Below, in pieces: positions 33,414-39,097 of a DNA stretch of 39,097 nucleotides. A program made the position numbers and the translations under genes. The stretch comes from Acidimicrobiaceae bacterium (GTDB lineage: Bacteria > Actinomycetota > Acidimicrobiia > Acidimicrobiales > UBA8190). Numbering within the stretch: position 1 is the first letter of the stretch; each line of letters opens with the position of its first letter. The DNA is taken from NCBI GenBank assembly GCA_003151475.1, contig PLXQ01000027.1, forward strand, positions 886 to 39,982, given 5' to 3'. The notes below the pieces were generated by a model that saw only the letters and a program-made list of their open reading frames with translations, did not search any database and was not told where the DNA came from.

Positions 33414-34769
33414 ATGGCTGCCCTCGATGCCGTCTTCAAGGCCTACGACGTCCGCGGGATCGTCCCCGACCAGCTCGACGCCCGCGCCTGTCGGGCCATC
33501 GGCTGGGCCTTCGCCCGTTTCGCCGGCGCCGACCGCCTGGTGGTGGCCCGGGACATGCGGGCATCGGGCGAGGCCCTCTCGGCCGCCTTCATCACCGGCG
33601 CCCGGGTTGCCGGGGCGGACGTCGTCGACATCGGCCTGGCCTCGACCGACACCATCTACTTCGCCTCGGGCCGCCTCGATGCTCCGGGAGCCATGTTCAC
33701 GGCCTCGCACAATCCGGCCGCCTACAACGGGATCAAGTTCTGTCTGGCCGGGGCCAAGCCCGTCGGTGAGGACTCGGGCCTGATCGATATCAAGCGGGCG
33801 GCCGAGCAGGCCATGGTCTCGGGGGCCGACGACGGCCAGGAGACCGGCGGCTACGAGCGCCATGACTTTCTCTCGGAGTACGCGGAGCACGTCCGCTCCT
33901 TCGTCGACGTCTCGGCCCTCCGGCCCCTCAAGATCGTGGCCGACACGGCCAACGGCATGGGCGGACTCATCGCCCCCGAGGTCTTCGCCGGTCTGCCCTT
34001 CGATGTCGTCTGGCTCTATCCGGAGCTGGACGGCACCTTCCCCAACCATCCGGCTGATCCCATCCAGCCCGAGAATGTGGCCGATCTGAAGAAGGCGGTC
34101 ATCGAGCACGGTGCCGATGTCGGTCTCGCCTTCGACGGCGACGCCGACCGGGTCTTCTTGGTGGACGAGAAAGCCGAAGGTGTCTCGGGTTCACTCACCA
34201 CCGCCCTCGTGGCCCAGGCCATGCTCGAGGCCCACCCGGGCTCGACCGTCCTCTACAACCTCATCTGCTCCAAGGTCGTCCCCGAGACCATCCTCGAGAA
34301 CGGCGGCATCCCCGTCCGCACCCGGGTGGGCCACTCCTTCATCAAGGGGGTCATGGCCGAGACCGGTGCCATCTTCGGCGGCGAGCACTCGGGCCACTAC
34401 TACTTCCGCGACAACTACCGGGCGGACTCGGGCATCATCGCCGCCATGGTCGTCCTCGAAGTCCTCTCCCGCGCCACCGAGCCGCTCTCGGCCCTCCTCG
34501 CTCCCTACCGCCGCTACTCCGACTCGGGCGAGATCAACACCAAGGTCACCGATCCGGACGCCTCGGTGGAGGCCATCGCCGCCCACTACCGTGATCTCGC
34601 TCTCGAGGTCGACCGGACCGACGGCATCACCGTCGAGCCCGGTGACTGGTGGTTCAATCTCCGGACCTCCAACACCGAGCCCCTCCTCCGGCTCAATGTG
34701 GAGGCCAACACCCCGGCCGACTGTCAGCGTCACGTCGCCGAGCTTCTCGACCTCGTCGAGAAGCTCTGA
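33414..34769 (+). CDS. manB: phosphomannomutase/phosphoglucomutase
   Basis: This 451-residue alpha-D-phosphohexomutase interconverts mannose-6-phosphate and mannose-1-phosphate (often also the glucose pair). It shows the substrate-binding start FKAYDVRGIVPDQL, the phosphoserine loop TASHNPAAYNG with Ser98, the magnesium loop DGDADR (241-246), the sugar-specificity GEHSGHYYFRD and the phosphate-binding RTSNTEPLLRLNVE. All four domains are complete. It is followed by Trm112-like and SIS genes, an order I remember for many actinobacteria. Its mannose-1-phosphate would feed the guanylyltransferase at 13184. Confidence 0.94.
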   Translation: MAALDAVFKAYDVRGIVPDQLDARACRAIGWAFARFAGADRLVVARDMRASGEALSAAFITGARVAGADVVDIGLASTDTIYFASGRLDAPGAMFTASHNPAAYNGIKFCLAGAKPVGEDSGLIDIKRAAEQAMVSGADDGQETGGYERHDFLSEYAEHVRSFVDVSALRPLKIVADTANGMGGLIAPEVFAGLPFDVVWLYPELDGTFPNHPADPIQPENVADLKKAVIEHGADVGLAFDGDADRVFLVDEKAEGVSGSLTTALVAQAMLEAHPGSTVLYNLICSKVVPETILENGGIPVRTRVGHSFIKGVMAETGAIFGGEHSGHYYFRDNYRADSGIIAAMVVLEVLSRATEPLSALLAPYRRYSDSGEINTKVTDPDASVEAIAAHYRDLALEVDRTDGITVEPGDWWFNLRTSNTEPLLRLNVEANTPADCQRHVAELLDLVEKL

Positions 34770-34838
34770 TCCACTCACCGACTCCGTCCGAGACCCGCTT
34801 CATCCCCCAGAGACATCACAGAGAAAGGACTCCCCACC

Positions 34839-35090
34839 ATGGCCCTGGACCAGCTCTTGCTGGAGGTGCTGGCCTGCCCCGAGGACAAGGGCCCGCTGCT
34901 CTACTTCGCCGACGAGGACATCCTCTACAACCCCCGGCTCCACCGCTCCTACGCCGTCCGTGACGACATCCCCGTCATGCTGGTCGACGAGGCCACCACC
35001 GTCGACGAGGCCGAGCACGCCCGTCTTCTGGCCAAGGCCGAGAGCTCCGGCCTCGAGCCCACCCTGGGCTCCGGCGGCGCCACCGCGTGA
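34839..35090 (+). CDS. Trm112-like small protein
   Basis: The 83-residue product begins LDQLLLEVLACPEDKGPLLYF, then YNPRLHRSYAVRDDIPVMLVDEA, the Trm112/YcaR fold. Eukaryotic and archaeal Trm112 activates methyltransferases; the role of bacterial homologues is poorly known. Only one Cys of the usual zinc-ribbon set is present (ACPEDKG), so zinc binding is doubtful. The start has AGGA upstream at about 9 nt. Its stop begins a three-unit relay array leading to the SIS gene. Confidence 0.9.
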   Translation: MALDQLLLEVLACPEDKGPLLYFADEDILYNPRLHRSYAVRDDIPVMLVDEATTVDEAEHARLLAKAESSGLEPTLGSGGATA

Positions 35091-35132
35091 CCCGCGTTCG
35101 ATGACCCGCGTTCGATGACCAGCGTTCGATGA
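35087..35132 (+). other. array of three relay micro-ORFs, 14-nt period
   Basis: GTG 35087 overlaps the Trm112 stop and encodes VTRVR. Its TGA overlaps ATG 35101, which encodes MTRVR. That TGA overlaps ATG 35115, which encodes MTSVR. The last TGA (35130-35132) overlaps ATG 35129, the SIS start. The unit GACCCGCGTTCGAT is repeated at 35089-35102, 35103-35116 and (one mismatch) 35117-35130. Confidence 0.65.
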
Positions 35133-36202
35133 AAGAGACCTCCACCGCCCCGACGGCGGATGCGACGCCGGCCGGCGTCCTCGACAGCCTGGCCATGTTC
35201 GCCGCCACGGCGGCCCTTCCCGAGCAGGTGCAGAACGCCGCCATCGGGGCCAGAGACGTCGAAGGCCTCCCCGACCACGACTACGTCGAGCAGGTCGTCG
35301 TCCTCGGCATGGGCGGCTCGGGGATAGCCGGCGACCTCATGGTGGCGGTGGCCGGACCCTTCCTCCCCGTCCCCGTCGTCGTGGTCAAGTCCTACGACCT
35401 CCCCGACTTCGTCGGTCCCGGCACCCTCGTCTTCGCCCTCTCCTTCTCCGGCGACACCGAGGAGACGGTCGAGGCGGCGGGGGAAGCGGCCGACGCCGGC
35501 GCCTCCCTGGTGGCGGTCACCTCGGGCGGCGAGCTCACCCGTCTGGCCGCGCAGTGGGGGGCGCCCGTCATCGAAGTCCCCGCCGACATCCCCCAACCCC
35601 GGGCCGCTCTCGGCGCCATGGCCATCCCGCCCCTCATCGTCCTCGAGCAGATCGGCCTCTTCCCCGGAGCAGCCCGCTGGGTCGAGCTGGCCGTCAAGCA
35701 GCTCCGCCGTCGCCGCGACACCCTCATCCGCCCCGGCAACTTCGCCGAGCACCTGGCCCGCACCATCGGCCGGACCATCCCCCTTCTCCACGGGGCCGAG
35801 GCTCTCGGGGCGGCGGCGGCGGTCCGATGGAAGACCCAGATCAACGAGAATGCCAAGTCCCCGGCCTTCTTCTCCGTCTATCCCGAGCTCTGCCACAACG
35901 AGATCGCCGGCTGGGGATGCAACGGCGACGTCACCCGCCAGGTCATCACCTTGCTCAACCTCCGCCACGACGCCGAGCACCCCCAGGTCGTCCGCCGCTT
36001 CGACCTGGTGGCCGAGCTTCTCCGCGAGGTGGTCGCCGACATTCTCGAGGTCCGCGCCGAAGGAGAGGGCGATCTGGCCCAGCTCCTTGACCTCATCCTC
36101 ATCGGCGACTTTGTCTCTCTCCATCTCGCCGCACGCGAAGAGATCGACCCCGGCCCCGTCCCCGTCCTCACCGAGCTCAAGGACCGCCTCCGCCGGGCCT
36201 GA
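35129..36202 (+). CDS. SIS-domain protein, bifunctional phosphoglucose/phosphomannose isomerase-like
   Basis: This 357-residue protein has two SIS domains. The first shows VVVLGMGGSGIAGDLM, KSYDLPDFVGPGTLVFALSFSGDTEETVEAA and VAVTSGGELTRLA; the second contains RWKTQINENAKSPAFFSVYPELCHNEIAGW, a signature of the archaeal-type PGI/PMI family with the catalytic Glu/His. It would isomerise fructose-6-phosphate with glucose- or mannose-6-phosphate, giving substrate to manB. The mycobacterial counterpart (Rv3256c, TobH-like) sits in the same place. ATG 35129 has no good Shine-Dalgarno and is reached through the micro-ORF array, so coupling to the Trm112 gene is likely. Confidence 0.88.
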   Translation: MKETSTAPTADATPAGVLDSLAMFAATAALPEQVQNAAIGARDVEGLPDHDYVEQVVVLGMGGSGIAGDLMVAVAGPFLPVPVVVVKSYDLPDFVGPGTLVFALSFSGDTEETVEAAGEAADAGASLVAVTSGGELTRLAAQWGAPVIEVPADIPQPRAALGAMAIPPLIVLEQIGLFPGAARWVELAVKQLRRRRDTLIRPGNFAEHLARTIGRTIPLLHGAEALGAAAAVRWKTQINENAKSPAFFSVYPELCHNEIAGWGCNGDVTRQVITLLNLRHDAEHPQVVRRFDLVAELLREVVADILEVRAEGEGDLAQLLDLILIGDFVSLHLAAREEIDPGPVPVLTELKDRLRRA

Positions 36203-36210
36203 ACGGTTTT

Positions 36211-36287
36211 CCGGCGCTGCGCCGGACCTGACTCCTTCGCCGCCGGCTCCGCCGGATGGTTCGCACCGACCCGACGGCGCTGCGCCG
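36211..36287. repeat. three GC-rich hairpins between the SIS and ahcY genes
   Basis: CCGGCGCTGCGCCGG (36211-36225) is a 6-bp stem with a CTG loop. CCGGC-TCC-GCCGG (36243-36255) and CGGCG-CTG-CGCCG (36275-36287) follow. The first and third share an 11-base core. The 134-base gap holds no other clear signal except a weak -10 (GAGGAT, 36324-36329) 7 nt before ahcY. Confidence 0.6.
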
Positions 36288-36336
36288 GAGGGCGGATCAT
36301 TCGCTCCCCGGCTTCTCATCTGCGAGGATTCGGACC

Positions 36337-37608
36337 ATGCCCTCGTCTCTTCCCGCCCATGACGTCGCCGATCTCTCTCTGGCCGATCTCGGCCACCAGC
36401 GCATCGCCTGGGCCGACTCCAACATGCCTGTCCTGCAGTCGATCAGGGAGCGTTTCGCCAAGGAACGCCCCCTTGAGGGCGTCATCGCCGCCGCCTGTCT
36501 CCACGTCACCACCGAGACGGCCAACCTCCTGCGCACCCTGAAGGCGGGCGGAGCCCTGGTCCTTGCCTGCGCCTCGAATCCCCTTTCCACCCAGGACGAC
36601 GTGGCCGCCTCGCTGGTCCGCGACGAGGGCATCTCCACCTGGGCCGTCCGCGGTGAGGACACCGAGACCTACTTCGCCCACATCGACGCCGTTCTCGACC
36701 TCCACCCGACCATGACCATGGACGACGGCTGCGACCTCGTCTCCCGTCTCCACCAGCAGCGCCCCTCCCAGGTCCCCGAAGTCATCGCCGGCACCGAGGA
36801 GACCACCACCGGCGTCATCCGCCTCCGCGCGATGGCCGCCGACGGCGCGCTCTCCTTCCCGGTGGTGGCCGTCAACGAAGCCAAGACCAAGCACCTCTTC
36901 GACAACCGCTATGGCACGGGTCAGTCGACGGTGGACGGAATCCTGCGGGCCACGAACATCCTCCTCGCCGGGCGCCACGTGGTCGTCGCCGGCTATGGCT
37001 GGGTGGGCCGTGGCATCGCCTCGCGCTTCCGCGGCATGGGGGCGCAGGTCGCCATCACGGAAGTCGATCCGATCCCGGCGATCGAGGCCCTGATGGACGG
37101 CTTCGCCGTCATGAACGGCGCCGACGCCGCCCGCTGGGGCGAGGTCTTCATCACCGCCACGGGCAACCTGAACGTCTTCCGCCGCGAGCACTTCCCCCAT
37201 ATGCGCGACGGAGCGATCCTGGCGAACAGCGGGCACTTCGATGCTGAGATCGAGCTGCGCGCGCTGGCCGAGCTGGCGTCCGGGCGTATTCGCGAAGTCC
37301 GCCAGAACGTCCAGGAGTACGACCTGGGCGATCGGAAGCTCTACGTCGTCGCCGAGGGCCGTCTCGTGAACCTGAGCGCGGCAGAGGGCCACCCCGCCGC
37401 CGTCATGGACATGAGCTTCGCCAACCAGGCGCTGGGAGCGGAGTTCGTGGCGAAGCACCACGCGGAGCTTCGCAGCCAGGTCTACCCGGTTCCCGAAGCG
37501 ATCGACCGCGAGGTCGCCCGACTGAAGCTGGACGCGCTCGGGATCGGCATCGACACGATGACCGAGGAGCAGGTGAAGTACGTCACATCCTGGCAGGAAG
37601 GGACCTGA
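36337..37608 (+). CDS. ahcY: adenosylhomocysteinase, short (archaeal/Thermotoga-like) form
   Basis: This 423-residue NAD-dependent enzyme splits S-adenosylhomocysteine into adenosine and homocysteine. It has [83 protein letters not shown], the NAD loop [13 protein letters not shown] and [12 protein letters not shown]. It lacks the roughly 40-residue insert of the long mycobacterial form and the usual C-terminal KPDHYRY, ending [11 protein letters not shown] instead. ATG 36337 gives the usual N-terminus. metK lies one gene away, so two steps of the methyl cycle are clustered. Related S-inosylhomocysteine hydrolases exist, so substrate is probable, not certain. Confidence 0.92.
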   Translation: MPSSLPAHDVADLSLADLGHQRIAWADSNMPVLQSIRERFAKERPLEGVIAAACLHVTTETANLLRTLKAGGALVLACASNPLSTQDDVAASLVRDEGISTWAVRGEDTETYFAHIDAVLDLHPTMTMDDGCDLVSRLHQQRPSQVPEVIAGTEETTTGVIRLRAMAADGALSFPVVAVNEAKTKHLFDNRYGTGQSTVDGILRATNILLAGRHVVVAGYGWVGRGIASRFRGMGAQVAITEVDPIPAIEALMDGFAVMNGADAARWGEVFITATGNLNVFRREHFPHMRDGAILANSGHFDAEIELRALAELASGRIREVRQNVQEYDLGDRKLYVVAEGRLVNLSAAEGHPAAVMDMSFANQALGAEFVAKHHAELRSQVYPVPEAIDREVARLKLDALGIGIDTMTEEQVKYVTSWQEGT

Positions 37609-37630
37609 TCGACGGGCCCACGCTGATCGT

Positions 37631-38626
37631 CTACGGCGGAGCGTCCGTTCCCACTGACGTTCCGTCCGCATTCACAGTCCACGGTCCGACGCCGTCGCTC
37701 GCCGCGGCGGCGTCGGGGCTTCCCGGCTCCAGCGTCCGCGCGAAGAACGCGACGATCTCCCTGTCGATCGTCTTGAGCGACGGAGACATCTTGCCGCCCG
37801 ACGGAACGAGGCCGTGCTCGGCGTGGTGCACGACCGTGAAGGTGACGTCATCCCGGGCAGCCTTGAGCTTGTTCGCCATGACGCGCGACTGGAGGATCGG
37901 AACGTCCGTGTCGCGGTCGCCGTGGATCAGCAGGAAGGGCGGCAGCCGCGAGCGCACGTAGGTGATGGGGCTTTCCGACCCCCACCGCCGGACGGGGCCG
38001 AAGATCTCCGGAAGCACCCGCTCGTCGTACCCGGCCAGGTCGCGGAGCGGCAGGTCGTGCACGCCGTAGAGGGCGGCAACGGACTGGACGGCGCTCGACG
38101 CGTACGGATAGCCGCCACTCACGAACATGTGGCTGCCGTTGTCCACCCCCAGCATCGCCGAGAGGTGGCCTCCGGCGCTGACCCCAAGGGCTCCGATGTG
38201 CGCCGGGTCGATGCCGTAGGCAGCGTGGCGCGCACGCAGGAATCGCACGCCGCACGTGAGGTCCTGGATCTGCGCCGGGAACGGGTGCTGGGGGGCCAGC
38301 GCGTAGTCCATGGACGCGACGATGAACCCGTGGGCGCGCAGCATCGGGACGACGGGGTCCCTGGTCGCGTCGTCCTTGCTGCCGGCGATCCACGTCCCGC
38401 CATGGATATACAGGACCACAGGCCGCGGACCCGTCGTACTGGCCGTGGGCCAGTAGAGGTCCAGACGCTGGATCTCGCCGCTGTCCGAGCAGTAGGCGAC
38501 GTCGCGGACCACGCCGCTCATTGACGCGCTCACGGCGACGCTCGCCGAGGACGGAATGGTGAGCAGCGCGAGGACAGCCAAGCTGACGGCGCCGGCACGG
38601 CTCCGGCGTCGGGAGAGGGTCCGCAC
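37631..38626 (-). CDS. secreted alpha/beta-hydrolase (esterase/BD-FAE-like)
   Basis: This 331-residue protein has a Sec-type signal peptide (RRRSRAGAVSLAVLALLTIPSS, cleavage near residue 33). The hydrolase part contains the oxyanion motif YIHGGTW (His75-Gly77), the nucleophile elbow GVSAGGH with Ser150, the acid in HGDRDTDVP (about Asp239) and His271 in HHAEHGL. It belongs to the esterase/lipase group resembling feruloyl or acetyl-xylan esterases, so it may deacylate a polymer outside the cell; the substrate is unknown. GTG 38626 lies 6 nt after a TAGGGT box. It is convergent with ahcY and divergent from metK, so its link to either is only positional. Confidence 0.88.
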   Translation of the reverse strand: MRTLSRRRSRAGAVSLAVLALLTIPSSASVAVSASMSGVVRDVAYCSDSGEIQRLDLYWPTASTTGPRPVVLYIHGGTWIAGSKDDATRDPVVPMLRAHGFIVASMDYALAPQHPFPAQIQDLTCGVRFLRARHAAYGIDPAHIGALGVSAGGHLSAMLGVDNGSHMFVSGGYPYASSAVQSVAALYGVHDLPLRDLAGYDERVLPEIFGPVRRWGSESPITYVRSRLPPFLLIHGDRDTDVPILQSRVMANKLKAARDDVTFTVVHHAEHGLVPSGGKMSPSLKTIDREIVAFFARTLEPGSPDAAAASDGVGPWTVNADGTSVGTDAPP

Positions 38627-38632
38627 GGCAAG

Positions 38633-38638
38633 ACCCTA
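38633..38638 (-). promoter_or_regulatory. -10 box of the secreted hydrolase gene, leaderless layout
   Basis: Minus-strand TAGGGT is 6 nt before the GTG start. A TTGACA lies only 7 bases upstream of it, too close to be its -35, so the -35 is unassigned. Confidence 0.45.
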
Positions 38639-38798
38639 CCGCGAATGTCAACCCTGCGCACGCCGGGGCCGCGACCTCGCTGGGCGGTCGACTGGTGCGG
38701 GCCGGCGTGTGCCAGGCAAACGTCGAGCGGCGGACTGACGCCTTTGCCGGTGTCAACGCTGATGCTGGAGTGACGGCGGGCCGGGCGCCGCCCCGTGC

Positions 38799-38804
38799 TA
38801 CCCT
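38799..38804 (+). promoter_or_regulatory. extended -10 of metK
   Basis: TGCTACCCT (38796-38804) is an extended -10 (TGN plus TACCCT). Transcription would start near 38811, giving a short leader with AGAGGAG (38821-38827) before ATG 38832. The 205 bases from 38627 show no SAM-riboswitch-like structure that I can recognise. Confidence 0.5.
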
Positions 38805-38831
38805 TCGGCGAGCCCGATACAGAGGAGTCCA

Positions 38832-39097
38832 ATGACAAGCATCATCGACGACGCGCACTACCTCTTCACGTCCGAGTCGGTCACGGAAGGTCACCCGGAC
38901 AAGATGTGTGACCAGATCTCCGACGCGATCCTCGATGCCATCATCGCGAACGATCCGGACGCGCGCGTCGCCTGTGAGACTGCCACCACGACGGGCCTCG
39001 TGATGGTGCTCGGCGAGATCACCACCTCGACCTACGTGGACTTCCAGTCGGTCGTGCGCGACACGGTGCGCGACATCGGCTACACCCGCGCCGACTA
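38832..39097 (+). CDS. metK: S-adenosylmethionine synthetase, 3' truncated by the window
   Basis: The first 88 codons are present. The enzyme makes S-adenosylmethionine from methionine and ATP in the cytoplasm. The N-terminal signature [20 protein letters not shown] (residues 11-30) holds the catalytic His21 and Asp23-Lys24 of the ATP/metal site, followed by [20 protein letters not shown] and [17 protein letters not shown] lies 4 nt before ATG 38832, a strong Shine-Dalgarno. It neighbours ahcY, which recycles the product of SAM-dependent methylation. Confidence 0.96.
   Translation, partial: MTSIIDDAHYLFTSESVTEGHPDKMCDQISDAILDAIIANDPDARVACETATTTGLVMVLGEITTSTYVDFQSVVRDTVRDIGYTRAD

Noticed and set aside
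38648..38760. Two TTGACA sequences on the minus strand upstream of the hydrolase as -35 boxes
   Set aside because: One lies only 7 bases from the TAGGGT box and the other has no -10 at 16-19 bases.
38627..38831. SAM riboswitch before metK
   Set aside because: The likely transcription start near 38811 leaves only about 21 nt of leader, and no conserved riboswitch pattern is visible.

Overview
The window is a very GC-rich stretch of bacterial chromosome, densely packed with 32 protein genes on both strands plus short relay reading frames between some of them. Most stops are TGA and GTG starts are frequent. Several features point to an actinobacterium, and I lean towards the class Acidimicrobiia with moderate confidence: coenzyme F420 genes, a biotin carboxylase/BCCP fusion of the actinobacterial acyl-CoA carboxylase type, a giant GT2-membrane protein followed by a DUF5719-like protein, a manB/Trm112/SIS trio and the codon style. 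There are no rRNA or tRNA genes, no insertion sequences, no CRISPR array and no phage genes. No gene-free stretch exceeds about 205 bases.

Layout. (1) 1-5350, acyl-CoA metabolism: a methylmalonyl-CoA mutase catalytic subunit cut by the window edge, an ArsR-SRPBCC fusion regulator with its own promoter and operator, an M20 amidohydrolase, and a biotin carboxylase/BCCP protein. The matching biotin ligase birA is divergent at 5431. (2) 6306-15210, nucleotide-sugar and glycosyltransferase operon: rfbB, rfbD, ugd and UDP-xylose synthase, two GT2 glycosyltransferases, a membrane-anchored Thr-rich protein, a mannose-1-phosphate guanylyltransferase-like enzyme and a GalE-like epimerase. (3) 15256-16957, on the minus strand: fbiA/cofD and cofE for F420. 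(4) 17043-21450: three consecutive GT4 glycosyltransferases and a GDP-4-keto-6-deoxymannose reductase-like enzyme. (5) 21577-27626: a small helical membrane protein with a clear promoter/operator, then a giant GT2-membrane protein overlapping a DUF5719-like exported protein. (6) 27703-33335: ftsH (minus), a CPBP protease and a PTPS-related membrane protein. (7) 33414-36202: phosphomannomutase, Trm112-like protein and SIS phosphosugar isomerase. (8) 36337-39097: adenosylhomocysteinase, a secreted alpha/beta hydrolase (minus) and the start of metK.

How it fits together. Mannose-phosphate handling (SIS isomerase, manB, guanylyltransferase) supplies GDP-mannose. The rfb, ugd, uxs, galE and rmd-like enzymes make deoxy-, uronic and pentose sugars. 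Five small glycosyltransferases, plus the giant GT2 fusion and a GT-C-like membrane protein, would build an envelope glycan. The order resembles, from memory, the Mycobacterium tuberculosis Rv3248c-Rv3285 region (sahH, manB, fbiA/fbiB, wbbL, rmlD, birA, accA3).

The most unusual signal is at gene junctions. In four places an intergenic gap is bridged without a break by very short frames. Each starts in an NTGA overlap with the previous stop and ends in an NTGA overlap with the next start. Two of these relays are tandem arrays of three micro-ORFs with exact 17-nt and 14-nt periods. A second recurrent signal is a TANNNT box 6-8 nt before the start codon of seven promoter-proximal genes, which suggests widespread leaderless transcription.
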